Shown here: positions 17,900-26,831 of the stretch, in pieces
Layout: each line of letters starts with the position of its first letter
Numbering within the stretch: the first letter of the stretch is position 1
Assembly (NCBI RefSeq): GCF_026183675.1
Contig: NZ_JAPIVK010000004.1
Span: forward strand, 1-54,726
DNA from: Microbulbifer halophilus
GTDB taxonomy: Bacteria > Pseudomonadota > Gammaproteobacteria > Pseudomonadales > Cellvibrionaceae
Length of the DNA stretch: 54,726 bases
Direction of reading: 5' to 3'
Translations under genes and position numbers: made by a program
Notes under the pieces: generated by a model
The model's database searches: none
What the model was told of the DNA's origin: nothing
What the model saw: only the letters and a program-made list of their open reading frames with translations

Positions 17900-18691
17900 C
17901 TATTTCCCCGTTTCAGGGGCGTTGACCGGCTCACCGATCACATATCGAATCCCGCCCAGAATATGCCGCATAAACAGCGGATCCCGGTAGCTCTCGGCGG
18001 TGTGCCCACCGCCTGTATAGAAGGCGCGGCCGCCGTCGTACGCGTGATACCAGGCGATGGGGTGATCTTCACCGTTTTCCCCGCCCTCGTAGGTGGATTC
18101 GTCCAGATTTATCAACACATGGACATCCGGGTTCAGGGATTTGAAGTTGTACCACTCGTCGAAACGCCGCCAGCGGTTGCCGTCCAGTTGCGTCTTTAGA
18201 AAGCCGGTCGACGGGTGGTCAAAATCGACCACAACCTTTTCCGCCTCCTGCTGCTGCGGATGGCTGACAAAGTAGGCACCCACCAGTCTGTTGTACCAGG
18301 GCCAGCCGTGTTCGGTATCGGCGGCGGAGTGAATACCCACAAAGCCGCCGCCGGCGCGGATATACTGCTCGAAGGCCCGGCGCTGTCTGTCATTGAAAAT
18401 ACTGCCGGTGGTATTGAGGAAAACCACGGTATCGTATTCCGCCAGTGTCGCGCCGTGGAAGAGTCCGGCGTTCTCGGAAATATCCACCGTAAAGCCTTCC
18501 CGCTGCCCCAACTCCAGCATGGCCCGCTTGCCATCGATAATGGAGTCGTGGCGCCAGCCTTCGGTCTTGGAGAAGACCAGGATCCGGGGCTTGTCCGCTG
18601 GCTCTTCAGCCGCGACCAGTGATGGCACCAGCAGGACACCGACGGCTAGGGCGGCGGCCAGTAGTGGGTGCCGTTTATTCTTGTTGGACAT
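17900..18691 (-). CDS. ThuA domain protein, exported
   Basis: Protein of 263 residues with a signal peptide (SNKNKRH then a hydrophobic run ending VAAEE). The rest is a ThuA/trehalose-utilisation fold, a glutamine-amidotransferase-like fold. Marks include VFSKTEGWRHDSI, FLNTTGSIFN, GGFVGIHSAADTEH and the WYHAYDGGRAFYTGGGHT segment. ATG 18691 is chosen because GAGGA lies seven bases upstream and the signal peptide begins there. The role is unknown, probably carbohydrate-related in the periplasm. It is convergent with the PepSY gene. Confidence 0.85.
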   Translation of the reverse strand: MSNKNKRHPLLAAALAVGVLLVPSLVAAEEPADKPRILVFSKTEGWRHDSIIDGKRAMLELGQREGFTVDISENAGLFHGATLAEYDTVVFLNTTGSIFNDRQRRAFEQYIRAGGGFVGIHSAADTEHGWPWYNRLVGAYFVSHPQQQEAEKVVVDFDHPSTGFLKTQLDGNRWRRFDEWYNFKSLNPDVHVLINLDESTYEGGENGEDHPIAWYHAYDGGRAFYTGGGHTAESYRDPLFMRHILGGIRYVIGEPVNAPETGK

Positions 18692-18793
18692 GGCTGTTCC
18701 TCGGAGGCTATCCGTTGCGCCCAATTGCGCCTGTCGATGAAGTCTCGCAGAATAATACGTTGATTTGAACGCATATCGGGAGAGCCGGGCTCT

Positions 18794-19177
18794 ATGACTC
18801 ATGGCCGGATACGACGCTTTTTCTGGCTGGTGCTGGCCTGGGTTTCCCTGGGACTGGCGATGGCCGGGGCCCTTCTGCCGCTGCTGCCCACCACACCCTT
18901 CCTGCTGCTGTCGGCCTGGGCCGCCACCCGGGGGTCGCCGCGGCTGGCCCTGTGGCTACACGAACATCCGCGTTTCGGCCCCATGCTGTACGCCTGGCGC
19001 GAGGAGGGTGCGATTCCGCGCTCCGCCAAGATCACCGGCGTGCTGCTGATGCTGGCCAGTTGGTTGACGCTCTTCTGGCTGGGGACGGACTGGAGAATAC
19101 TGGCGGTGCTGGGATTGCTGTTCGCCCTCGGCGGCACCTGGCTGGCCACCCGACCGCTGCCGGGCGGGAGGCGATGA
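18794..19177 (+). CDS. YbaN family (DUF454) inner-membrane protein
   Basis: 127 residues with helices at about 9-30, 35-50, 76-96 and 98-115. The segment PLLPTTPFLLLSAWAATRGS is the family hallmark. The function is unknown in the family. The stop codon overlaps the next gene's ATG (ATGATG), so the pair is probably co-translated. Confidence 0.85.
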   Translation: MTHGRIRRFFWLVLAWVSLGLAMAGALLPLLPTTPFLLLSAWAATRGSPRLALWLHEHPRFGPMLYAWREEGAIPRSAKITGVLLMLASWLTLFWLGTDWRILAVLGLLFALGGTWLATRPLPGGRR

Positions 19178-19545
19178 TGGCGAACCTTTTCTGGATCAAG
19201 CATCTGCATATCGCCCTGGCTGTGGTCTCGGTCGGCTTGTTTGCACTGCGCTTTTGCGCCCGGCAAGTGGACGCGACCTTTGTGCATCGGCTGAGGGTCA
19301 AGGTGGCGCCGCACCTGATCGATACGCTGTTGCTGGCATCGGGGGTGGCGCTGGCGGTACTCTACCGCCTGTCGCCGCTGGAGACGCACTGGTTGTTGGT
19401 AAAGCTGTTACTGCTGGTGGGTTATATCGGCGCGGGTATGGGGGCCATGAAGGCGGCGGATGGCGGGCGGCGTTTTTTTTACGGCCTGCTGGCGCTGTGT
19501 TTTGTCGCCGGGGTGGTATTTATGGCGGTGCTCAAACCCTTCTGA
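19174..19545 (+). CDS. SirB family membrane protein
   Basis: About 123 residues with four hydrophobic helices and the opening WIKHLHIALAVVSVGLFALR, typical of SirB2 proteins (named as invasion-gene regulators in Salmonella; role uncertain). It starts at ATG 19174 or 19177, overlapping the ybaN stop; GGGAGG lies just upstream. The reading frame is open further upstream, but that part overlaps ybaN and is not used. Confidence 0.8.
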   Translation: MMANLFWIKHLHIALAVVSVGLFALRFCARQVDATFVHRLRVKVAPHLIDTLLLASGVALAVLYRLSPLETHWLLVKLLLLVGYIGAGMGAMKAADGGRRFFYGLLALCFVAGVVFMAVLKPF

Positions 19546-19574
19546 GGAAGTGGGACGGGGCAGATTTGCAGTTT

Positions 19575-19703
19575 GTAGGATGGGCAAAGGAGCGTAGCGA
19601 CGTGCGCATCAGGGCGTTGGGTGATGGGCACGAGCCCGCCATGGATGGCGGTAATGCCGAAAACGCAGGGAGCAGTTTTCTGCCTGCGCTTTGCCCATCC
19701 TGC
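19575..19703. repeat. 129-bp inverted-repeat element (GTAGGATGGGCAAAG ends)
   Basis: Ends GTAGGATGGGCAAAG (19575-19589) and CTTTGCCCATCCTGC (19689-19703) pair with one mismatch. Inside is CCGCCATGGATGGCGG, a 7-bp hairpin followed by TAATGC...AACGCAGGGAGCA. The same inner phrase occurs in the element at 34717-34835 although the outer arms differ. It lies between convergent sirB and the acyl-CoA dehydrogenase. Confidence 0.8.
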
Positions 19704-19755
19704 GAAACTCCGGCACCCCGCCGATAAGCGGGGGCCGGAACTCCGGAAATGCGCC

Positions 19756-21414
19756 TTAAACCACCAGCGGATTGCCCCGTTCGATCAGGGTTTTCACATC
19801 CAGGCCGGTGGGCAGGCAGCCGGTGTTGTGGGCGCCCTGCGCGCCCAGGCGCGAAGCGATAAAGGCCTCGGCCACGGCGCTGTTGCCGCCCTGCACCAGC
19901 AGGTGTGCCTGCATTGCCAGGGCCATCTGGTCCACCAGGCGGCGGGCGCGGTATTCGATCTGGTCCATATCCGCGAGCTGGTCTTTCAGGCTGTCGACCG
20001 TTTTGTCCAGCAGCGGATCGGTGCCGGCGCTGTCCGCCAGTTCGTCGAACCAGTGGTTGATCACCGCCGGTGTCTTGGTGATGGCGCGCAGCACATCCAG
20101 CGCCTGGATATTGCCGGAACCCTCCCAGATGGCATTGATGGGCGCGTCGCGGTAGAGGCGCGCGGTGATGAAATTCTCGATCACGCCGTTGCCACCCAGG
20201 CACTCCATGGCCTCGTAGGCGTGGTGCGGGGTGCGCTTGCAGATCCAGTATTTGCCCACGGCAGCGCCCAGGCGCATCAGCATTTTCTCGTGCTCGCTGT
20301 CTAGGTGATCCATTGCGCGGGCCATGCGCATGGTCATGGCCGCGGAGCCCTCCACTTCCAGTTGCAGGTCCGCGAGCACGTTCTGCATCAGCGGCTGGTC
20401 GATCAGGGGTTTGCCGAAGGCACTGCGCTGGGAGGCGTGGTAGATGGCCTGCACCACCGCCTGGCGCTGGCCGCCGGAGGAGCCGATCATGCAGTCGAAG
20501 CGGGTGGTGGACACCATCTCGATGATCGCATTCACGCCGCGGCCTTCTTCGCCCACCAGCCAGCCGAGGGCGCCGCGCAGTTCGATTTCGGAAGACGCGT
20601 TGGAGACGTTGCCGGCCTTGTTTTTCAGGCGCTGTACCCGAATCGGGTTCTTGCTGCCGTCCGGGCGCCAGCGGGGTACCAGGAAGCAGGACAGGCCGGC
20701 GTCGGTCTGTGCCAGCATCAGGAAGGCATCGCACATGGGCGCGGAGGTAAACCACTTGTGGCCCACCAGCTCGAAGGTGCCGTCGCCCACCGGCGTGGCA
20801 GTGGTGGTGTTGGTGCGCACATCGGAGCCGCCCTGTTTTTCGGTCATGCCCATACCGATGGTCAGGTGGGATTTTTCCGTATGCGGGCGGTTGCTGGGAT
20901 CGTAGCCGCGGGCGGTGATCTTCGGCAGCCATTCGTCGGCGAGCTCTTTGCTCAGCCTGATGGATGGCACTGAGGCAAAGGTCATGGTCACCGGACAGCC
21001 GTGCCCGGCCTCCACCTGGCTGTGCATATAGTATTTGGCGGCGCGCACCACGTGCACGCCGGGGCCTGGATTGGTCCAGGGAGAACTGTGCAGACCCTCG
21101 CTCAGGGCCAGCTGCATCAGCTGGTGGTAGGCCGGGTGGTAGCGCACCAGGTCGATGCGATTGCCGATGCGGTCGTGGGGTTCGAACAGCGGCTTGAACT
21201 CGTTGGCGTCGTAACCGCGCTCGATCCACTCCGGGCGGCCGCAGACCTCGCCGTAACGCTGCAGATCGTCCTCCGCCCAGTGGCCGCCGTTGTGTTGCAC
21301 TGCATCGCGCAACGCGGCGTCGCCGGCATAGAGATTGTGGCCGGTGAGTGCCGGCGCCTGGTTGAAGACCCGGTGGGTGGAGGCGGATTCGGACGGGGAT
21401 CTGTTGTCGGGCAT
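19756..21414 (-). CDS. AidB-like acyl-CoA dehydrogenase
   Basis: FAD-dependent acyl-CoA dehydrogenase of 552 residues, longer than fatty-acid enzymes (about 380) and matching the AidB/isovaleryl-like group. Motifs are MTEKQGGSDVR (FAD and substrate region), RFDCMIGSSGGQRQA, and ECLGGNGVIENF near the C-terminal helical domain. AGGTGAG eight bases before ATG 21414 sets the start. AidB in E. coli is linked to alkylation stress; no such link can be read from this context. It is transcribed away from the chitinase gene. Confidence 0.88.
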   Translation of the reverse strand: MPDNRSPSESASTHRVFNQAPALTGHNLYAGDAALRDAVQHNGGHWAEDDLQRYGEVCGRPEWIERGYDANEFKPLFEPHDRIGNRIDLVRYHPAYHQLMQLALSEGLHSSPWTNPGPGVHVVRAAKYYMHSQVEAGHGCPVTMTFASVPSIRLSKELADEWLPKITARGYDPSNRPHTEKSHLTIGMGMTEKQGGSDVRTNTTTATPVGDGTFELVGHKWFTSAPMCDAFLMLAQTDAGLSCFLVPRWRPDGSKNPIRVQRLKNKAGNVSNASSEIELRGALGWLVGEEGRGVNAIIEMVSTTRFDCMIGSSGGQRQAVVQAIYHASQRSAFGKPLIDQPLMQNVLADLQLEVEGSAAMTMRMARAMDHLDSEHEKMLMRLGAAVGKYWICKRTPHHAYEAMECLGGNGVIENFITARLYRDAPINAIWEGSGNIQALDVLRAITKTPAVINHWFDELADSAGTDPLLDKTVDSLKDQLADMDQIEYRARRLVDQMALAMQAHLLVQGGNSAVAEAFIASRLGAQGAHNTGCLPTGLDVKTLIERGNPLVV

Positions 21415-21621
21415 TGATGTTCTCACCTGGTGTCTCGGCACGATGATTTCGGGTAGGGGAGCGCTACACACCGTCTGGTGGATATCCTAGTGGTATCCCC
21501 CACAGCCGTCTTGTCCAAATATAACCCGGATATTTACCGACTCGTTCAATTGTGTGACCGGATTTTCCTGTGGAGACAGAATCTCGGTGGGCCAACTCCG
21601 GGCAGCGCCTGACTGCGCTTT

Positions 21622-21661
21622 GTTGACAGCGTTGTCAATAAGCTTGTCGAGTCGATAGTAT
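21622..21661 (+). promoter_or_regulatory. NagR-type operator and overlapping promoter of the chitinase
   Basis: GTTGACAGCGTTGTCAAT (21622-21639) matches 15 of 18 positions of AATGACARCGYTGTCATT, the NagR (LacI family) operator described for Shewanella and relatives. Its right half, TTGTCA (21632-21637), can serve as a -35 with an 18-base spacer to TAGTAT (21656-21661). A repressor bound here would block the promoter. A closely related site lies before the nag operon. Confidence 0.7.
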
Positions 21662-21690
21662 TGCCGGATATTCATCGGATGGAGCGTGGA

Positions 21691-22860
21691 ATGAAACAGG
21701 TGATAGAAAGACTTGCCAGCGTATTGCGCCGCGGCGGAAATCCACTGGGATTGTCGATGGCGCTGTTGCTGGCCGGGTGTGGACTGGTCGGCGACAGCGG
21801 GGGCGGGCCCGCTTCACCGGCTTCGGCCATCAGTTCCTCGGAGCTGGCAGTCATCGCCTACTACACCGGCGATGGAAGGGATCTCGATCGCTACGATTTC
21901 GGCAAGATTACCCATGTGATCTACAGCTTCGTTCATCTGGAAGGTAATCAGATGGCCTTTCCCGGCCCCGAGGCGGTGGATGCCTACCGCCGACTGGTGG
22001 CGCTGAAGGAAGAGTATCCGCACCTGAAGGTGATGTTCGCGCTGGGCGGCTGGGGCGGTTGCGAGACCTGCTCACCGGTATTCGCCGACGCCGGCAACCG
22101 TCGCGCCTTTGCGCAGTCGGTGGTGGAGGCGCTGGAGGAATACGGGGGTGACGGTATCGACCTGGACTGGGAGTATCCGGCCATCGAGGGGCATCCCGGC
22201 CACCCCTACAGTGCGGAAGACCGCGACAATTTCACCGCGCTGGTGCGGGAACTGCGCCGCGCGTTCGGCGAAAGGTATCTGCTGAGCTTTGCCGCGGGCG
22301 GTTTCGACCGATTCCTGCGCACATCCATCGATTGGCAGCGGGTGATGCCGCTGGTCAACAACGTCAACCTGATGTCCTACGACCTGGTCAACGGTTTCAG
22401 CAGTGTCACCGGCCATCACAGCCCGCTGTATTCAACGGCGGCGCAGAAGCAGTCCACTGACAATGCGGTGCGCCACCTGCTGGCGCAGGGGGTGCCGCCG
22501 GAGAAAGTCGTCATCGGTGCCGCCTTCTATTCCCGCGTCTGGGAAGGGGTGGAGAAGGCGGATAACGGTCGCTACCAGAGCGGCGAGCATATAGCCGGTT
22601 TCCCTTTCCGCAAGCTGGCGAAAATTGCTGATGAAAACAGCGGCTACGAACTTTTCTGGGACGAGAGCGCACAGGCGCCCTACGCCTACAACGAGCGGGA
22701 AAAACGCTACGCGACTTTCGACAACCGCCGCTCGGCTTCACTGAAAACCCGTTATGCGGCAATGCATGGTCTCGGTGGCATCATGTTCTGGCAGTTGCCG
22801 GGGGACAGCGATAAAGAGGGACTGGTGGACGCGATATACGCGGAGAAAACCACCGAGTAA
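21691..22860 (+). CDS. GH18 chitinase, lipoprotein
   Basis: Family 18 glycoside hydrolase of 389 residues. The catalytic signature DGIDLDWEYP places the proton donor at Glu161, with Asp154, Asp157 and Asp159. SFAAGGFDR, MSYDL and a closing IMFWQLPGD are further GH18 landmarks. The N-terminus has a lipobox LLAGC with Cys30 from ATG 21691 (GGAG six bases upstream), so the enzyme is probably lipid-anchored at the cell surface or periplasm. ATG 21679 is an alternative start. No chitin-binding module is seen. The NagR-type operator upstream ties it to GlcNAc use. Confidence 0.92.
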   Translation: MKQVIERLASVLRRGGNPLGLSMALLLAGCGLVGDSGGGPASPASAISSSELAVIAYYTGDGRDLDRYDFGKITHVIYSFVHLEGNQMAFPGPEAVDAYRRLVALKEEYPHLKVMFALGGWGGCETCSPVFADAGNRRAFAQSVVEALEEYGGDGIDLDWEYPAIEGHPGHPYSAEDRDNFTALVRELRRAFGERYLLSFAAGGFDRFLRTSIDWQRVMPLVNNVNLMSYDLVNGFSSVTGHHSPLYSTAAQKQSTDNAVRHLLAQGVPPEKVVIGAAFYSRVWEGVEKADNGRYQSGEHIAGFPFRKLAKIADENSGYELFWDESAQAPYAYNEREKRYATFDNRRSASLKTRYAAMHGLGGIMFWQLPGDSDKEGLVDAIYAEKTTE

Positions 22861-22924
22861 TCGCATCGATATCGCGGCTTAACGGACTGATATTAACTAA
22901 TCGGCCCGACTTGTGCGCCCGCCC

Positions 22925-22946
22925 AAAAAAGCCCGCCTCGGCGGGC
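22925..22946 (-). terminator. Rho-independent terminator of the pectate lyase gene
   Basis: Stem GCCCGCC/GGCGGGC (22931-22946) with a run of A at 22925-22930, read as a T tract on the minus strand. It faces the pectate lyase gene and lies between the two convergent genes; for the chitinase strand there is no T tract. Confidence 0.85.
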
Positions 22947-22990
22947 TACAGGACTCCGGCTTGCGAGTGGGGACAGGCGCGGGAAAATAG

Positions 22991-24457
22991 CTATTGGCGG
23001 ATCAGCTCAAACTGTTGATTGGTGTTCCCGGCGATACAGGTCCACTGGACAATATTGGCACCGTCCTCGGTGGAGATGCCCTCAACGTCCAGGCACAGTT
23101 CGCTGTTGCGGTTGATGATGCGCCACTTGCCGCTGCCGGCACTCTGGAAACGGAACTGCTGGTTGCTGCCACCCCAGTATTCCCACAGCATGATATTGCC
23201 GCCGTCACTGGTGGAGAAGGAATCCACATCCAGGGCCATGTCCGGCGCGTTGACCGGGGACACGCGGTGCCAGATGCCGTCCACCGGGGAGATGTTCCAT
23301 TTCTGGCAGTCGTTGTCGAGCCAGCTCCACTGCTGCACATTGGTGGCGCCGTCGGTGCCGCAGCCGGCCACGTCCACGGCCTTGCCGCTGTGTACCGGCA
23401 CTATCTGGTAGGTGCCGCTGACGGTACCGTTATTGTCGCCGGAGCCGCCGCCATCGCCGCCGCAGCTCGCCCCCTTGTTGACACCGGCACAGGCGATCAC
23501 GCGATCCCTGACGTTGCCGGTGTCGTCGAGATCGTAGCTGTAGGGCGGGTCGTAAGTGGTGGTGGAGGCCATGCCGTCGCCGGCTACAATGCCATCGCCA
23601 TCTTCCCAGGTGACGTTACTGAGACTGTTGCCGCGCGTATCCCAGTAACCGATCTCGTCGCTGTAGAAGGAGACCAGCGGGTTCTGCGCATTCTCGAATA
23701 CATTGTTTTCCACCCGCAGCAGGGCGCCCATGCGCGAGTTGATGCCGGTGCTGATCACGTTGTTGTAGTAGTTGTTGTAGACGTGCCCGTAACCGAAGCG
23801 GAACAGCGGCGCGCGGGAGTTGATGTTTTCCCAGCGGTTGTGATGGAAGGTGATGTAGCGGTTGCCGCTGTCGCTGTCGGAGGAGCCGTGCAGCGATGCC
23901 TTCCAGCTGTCGTGGAAGTAGTTGTAGGAAATGGTGATGTACTCCGCTCCGTTCTTGCTGTCGAGTAGGCCGTCGTAATAGTCCTTGTCCACATCGAGCG
24001 ACGCGTAGATTTCGTTGTGGTCCACCCAGATATTGTTGGCCGGCCCCTCGATACTGATGCCGTCCTTGTCCCCGGTGTCCACTTCGTGAATGGTCAGGTT
24101 CTGGATGATGACGTTGCTGGCGCGCCAGACCTTGATACCGATGCCGTCGAAGCGACCGTTGCTGCCGACGCCGATGATCGAGACGTCGGCGGCGTCCTTG
24201 ACGTTGATCTTGCTGTCGGGGGAATTGCCCGGCGTGATGGTGCCGTCGACGTAGATGGTTACCGGACCGGAGGCGTTGTCGATGGCGTCCTGAAGGGCGG
24301 TGCCGTTGTTTACGGTCACGGTATTGCCGCCGGCGCCGCCGGTAGTGCCGCCATTGAGGCTGGCAAAGCCGGTCGGCTGTGCCTGGATGCTGAAGGGAAG
24401 CGCGAGCAGGGCAAACAGCCAGCCGCGCGTCAGGAGTTTATGCAGGTTGGTAATCAT
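22991..24457 (-). CDS. Pectate lyase (PL1) with C-terminal ricin-type CBM13
   Basis: Secreted enzyme of 488 residues. A signal peptide (residues 1-26, ending IQA) is followed by a PL1 beta-helix to about residue 335. Landmarks are [32 protein letters not shown] (calcium-binding acidic residues), [13 protein letters not shown] and [13 protein letters not shown] with the catalytic Arg region. A Gly/Asp-rich linker (about 336-350) leads to a ricin-B trefoil with repeated QQW/QQF motifs, a likely carbohydrate-binding module. It cleaves polygalacturonate by beta-elimination. It is a single gene with its own terminator. Confidence 0.9.
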   Translation of the reverse strand: MITNLHKLLTRGWLFALLALPFSIQAQPTGFASLNGGTTGGAGGNTVTVNNGTALQDAIDNASGPVTIYVDGTITPGNSPDSKINVKDAADVSIIGVGSNGRFDGIGIKVWRASNVIIQNLTIHEVDTGDKDGISIEGPANNIWVDHNEIYASLDVDKDYYDGLLDSKNGAEYITISYNYFHDSWKASLHGSSDSDSGNRYITFHHNRWENINSRAPLFRFGYGHVYNNYYNNVISTGINSRMGALLRVENNVFENAQNPLVSFYSDEIGYWDTRGNSLSNVTWEDGDGIVAGDGMASTTTYDPPYSYDLDDTGNVRDRVIACAGVNKGASCGGDGGGSGDNNGTVSGTYQIVPVHSGKAVDVAGCGTDGATNVQQWSWLDNDCQKWNISPVDGIWHRVSPVNAPDMALDVDSFSTSDGGNIMLWEYWGGSNQQFRFQSAGSGKWRIINRNSELCLDVEGISTEDGANIVQWTCIAGNTNQQFELIRQ

Positions 24458-24598
24458 CGCTGGTTCTCGTCCTTTTATTGTTTGAGTTTCGAGCCAATTC
24501 CCCGGCCACCAAACCAGCCGGTATCACTGGATTCGGCTCGCCTTCCGGGCAATGGGTACGGCATTCATTGCCAGACCAGTACGGTGGATTTACCGTAA

Positions 24599-24613
24599 TA
24601 TGGTATGACCATA
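24599..24613. promoter_or_regulatory. Candidate FadR-subfamily (GntR) operator
   Basis: TATGGTATGACCATA has 6-bp inverted arms around ATG/GAC and fits the FadR-group pattern TNGTNNNACNA exactly. It lies about 140 bases before the pectate lyase start, rather far for a repressor of a near promoter. Uronate-responsive GntR regulators bind sites of this kind. Confidence 0.4.
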
Positions 24614-24911
24614 ATTGCACGCGTTGTTCCACCGCGCAATGGAAGAGGTCAATCCGGTTTCGGTATCCATTATTCAATTTTATTTTATTAATGGCTTGAT
24701 GTTGTTGAAACAAAAGGATTTTCTGGCTGTTCAGCGGTTGCCCGTTCAGGTGGCCTCTATTTTTCTGGCACCGGGTTAAACCCGAAATTGTGCGCTGGGT
24801 TTTCAGTTGTCATACCAATTAGCGCGAGAGTGTTGCCGGTAGAGGGGGACTGGTATGAGGGCCGGGAGGGCGCGGTGGATTGATTTGCCTCCCGATGTTT
24901 CCGGCGTAGCT

Positions 24912-24934
24912 CCCCTCTCCCGCCGGGAGAGGGG
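24912..24934. repeat. CCCCTCTCCCG / CGGGAGAGGGG hairpin
   Basis: Near-perfect 11-bp stem with a one-base loop. A related pair (CCCCTCTCCC and GGGAGAGGG) brackets the element at 37.5-37.7 kb. It may help end holA transcription, but no T tract is present. Confidence 0.5.
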
Positions 24935-25032
24935 TTGGGGGAGAGGGCGGTGAAGGGCCCCGGTGGCTTCCGCGGCCCCGGTGCTGGACTTCGCTGCGCT
25001 CACTCCGCGCCTGTGTCACCATTGACCCTGGC

Positions 25033-25068
25033 GGTGCGCACGGCACCCCCTACTGAAGAGTCCCGAGT
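25033..25068. repeat. Solo GGTGCGC hairpin next to the holA stop
   Basis: GGTGCGCACGGCACCCC followed by TACTGAAGAGTCCCGAG, ending four bases before the holA stop codon read on the minus strand. The hairpin is imperfect here. It is one of five copies of the motif. Confidence 0.6.
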
Positions 25069-25072
25069 CCCG

Positions 25073-26074
25073 CTAAACGCTGCGCTTGCCGCACAGGTTC
25101 AGCGTCAGCTCCAGCAACCCCGTCCAGGGGTCCTGGTCCCGGCCGCCCTTGATGGCGTTGTCCACCGCGCGGGCGCGCAGCAGCAGGCTTTCCAGTTGGC
25201 GCGGTTGCAGGCGCGAGAGGGCGGACTGTACCAGCGGCTGGCGTTTCTGGATGCGCACCAGGCGTTGCAGCGGCTGCCCCCGATCCAGTTTTTCGCCGAT
25301 CTCCAGCAGGCTGCGGATCTCGCGCGCCAGCGCCCAGAGAACCACCGGCGCCTCCACACCCTCGGCGCGCAGGCCCTGCAGAGTCTTGATGGCGGCATCG
25401 GCGTCGGCGGCCAGGGCCCTGTCGATCAGGCCGAAAACGTCGTAGCGGGCGGAGCTGGCCACGGCGTCGTTCATCGTCTCTGCGGTGATCAGGTTGTCGT
25501 CGCTGAGCAGCTTGAGTTTTTCGATTTCCTGGCTGGCGGCGAGCAGGTTGCCCTCCACCCGTTCCGCCAGTATCTGGATGGCCTCCGGCTCCGCATCCAG
25601 GCCGGCGGCGCGCAGGCGCTGGTGGATCCAGCGCGGCATTTCCCGCGCGTCTACCGGCCACACCTGGATCAGCGCGCCCTGTTGGTCCAGCGCCTTGATC
25701 CATTTGCTGTTGAGTTGGGATCTGTCCAGTTTCGGCAGTACCAGCAACAGCAGCAGGTCGTCGCTGGCGAGGCGGGCGAATTCCTGCAGCGCCTTGCTGC
25801 CCTTGTCGCCGGGCTTGCCGTTGGGCAGGCGCAGTTCGACGACTTTCTTCTCCGCGAACAGCGACATGCTGCCGGCGGAGGCGAGCAGTTGCCCCCAGTC
25901 GAAATGCTGTTCCGCGTGCAGCAGTTCGCGCTCGCTGAAGCCGGCTTTTTTGGCCGCGGCGCGGATGCTGTCGCAGCACTCCTGCACTACCAGCGGTTCG
26001 TCACCGGAGACGACGTAGATCGGCAGTAGGCCCTTGTCCAGGCTCTGCGGCAATTGCCGGGGGGGCATTTTCAT
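25073..26074 (-). CDS. holA: DNA polymerase III subunit delta
   Basis: Clamp-loader delta subunit of 333 residues, which opens the beta clamp. IYVVSGDEPLVVQE marks the N-terminal AAA-like domain, followed by a region with FAEKKVVELRLP and a C-terminal collar domain (about 210-333) with YDVFGLIDRALAADAD. The length equals that of E. coli HolA (343). It is the last gene of the conserved leuS-lptE-holA row on the minus strand, but a 175-bp repeat separates it from lptE. Confidence 0.95.
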   Translation of the reverse strand: MKMPPRQLPQSLDKGLLPIYVVSGDEPLVVQECCDSIRAAAKKAGFSERELLHAEQHFDWGQLLASAGSMSLFAEKKVVELRLPNGKPGDKGSKALQEFARLASDDLLLLLVLPKLDRSQLNSKWIKALDQQGALIQVWPVDAREMPRWIHQRLRAAGLDAEPEAIQILAERVEGNLLAASQEIEKLKLLSDDNLITAETMNDAVASSARYDVFGLIDRALAADADAAIKTLQGLRAEGVEAPVVLWALAREIRSLLEIGEKLDRGQPLQRLVRIQKRQPLVQSALSRLQPRQLESLLLRARAVDNAIKGGRDQDPWTGLLELTLNLCGKRSV

Positions 26075-26076
26075 CT

Positions 26077-26248
26077 GAGTACCTCTAGAAATCGTAGCGA
26101 GCGGGTGGCTGGTGGTGGCCGCCGGAGCGCAACACCCGGGACGCCGGCCGCCGGAGCGTACTTCAGTACGTGAGGAGTGGACCGGGCTGGCGCACCAGCA
26201 TCGCCGGACGCCGCCAGGCGCACGCGCAGTAGATTTAAAGAGGTACTC
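26077..26248. repeat. 172-bp inverted-repeat element between lptE and holA
   Basis: Ends GAGTACCTCTAGAAATC (26077-26093) and GATTTAAAGAGGTACTC (26232-26248) pair over 15 of 17 bases. The middle has GC-rich partly pairing halves and a perfect hairpin CGTACT-TC-AGTACG. It fills the gap exactly, from one base before the lptE stop to two bases past the holA start. Confidence 0.8.
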
Positions 26249-26249
26249 A

Positions 26250-26768
26250 TCAGTAGCTTCTGTCTTCTGCGGTAGCGTTGACGTCGATGCGGCGCAGCCG
26301 GTCGATAATGCGGCCGATCAGTTCGCGGCGCATTTCCTCGCGTAGCAGTCGCTCCTCTTCCCCTTTGCTGACGACTTCGTCGTCGTCCCACTCGAGGGTG
26401 CGGTAGACATCGGCCTGGGCGTTGTTCAGCAGCCAGCGGCCACTGCTGTCGCGTACGCTGTAGAGGGCGCTGGTGATCAGTTCGTACTCGGAGGCGCGGC
26501 CCCTGGCGTCCACGGAGACGGTGCGTTTGCGTTCGGTTTCCTCGTGGATGGTGAGGGCGTAGTCCGCTTCCCGCGGCGTTTCGGCCATCGGCAGGCCGGC
26601 GTTCTGCAGCAGGCGGGTCAGTTCCCCGGCGATATCGCTGCGCGGGTCTTCGCTGGAGATGTACAGCTCGCTGCCCGGGGGGAAGTTTTTCGGCGCACCG
26701 CGCAGGTGCCAGCCGCAGCTGGCGGTGGCGAGTAGGGCAAGAAGGAGCAACGGGCGGAGTATGTTCAT
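26250..26768 (-). CDS. lptE: LPS-assembly lipoprotein LptE
   Basis: Outer-membrane lipoprotein of 172 residues that plugs the LptD barrel during LPS export. The signal peptide ends with lipobox TASC (Cys18) and is followed at once by GWHLRG, the family hallmark. ATG 26768 starts the signal peptide; the frame is open further up but that part is repeat-derived. The C-terminal half is charged and helical (EEERLLREEMRRELIGRI). It sits between leuS and holA as in E. coli. Confidence 0.93.
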   Translation of the reverse strand: MNILRPLLLLALLATASCGWHLRGAPKNFPPGSELYISSEDPRSDIAGELTRLLQNAGLPMAETPREADYALTIHEETERKRTVSVDARGRASEYELITSALYSVRDSSGRWLLNNAQADVYRTLEWDDDEVVSKGEEERLLREEMRRELIGRIIDRLRRIDVNATAEDRSY

Positions 26769-26831
26769 AGTTTCTGAGTTTATCGCTTCGGTTTTATGGG
26801 GGGCAGAAAGAATACCAACGCCTGATGCGAA

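Larger units (their letters stand above)
24458..25072. other. 615-bp intergenic region upstream of the pectate lyase
   Basis: No credible gene. The left 350 bases are AT-rich and should hold the pectate lyase promoter and a candidate GntR-type operator. The right part (24830-25072) is GC-rich and holds a CTCTCCC hairpin and a solo copy of the GGTGCGC hairpin next to the holA stop. Confidence 0.7.

Noticed and set aside
23750..23790. TTGTTGTAG-like short tandem repeats
   Set aside because: They are the codons of Asn/Tyr-rich turns in the pectate lyase beta-helix, not a CRISPR or microsatellite.
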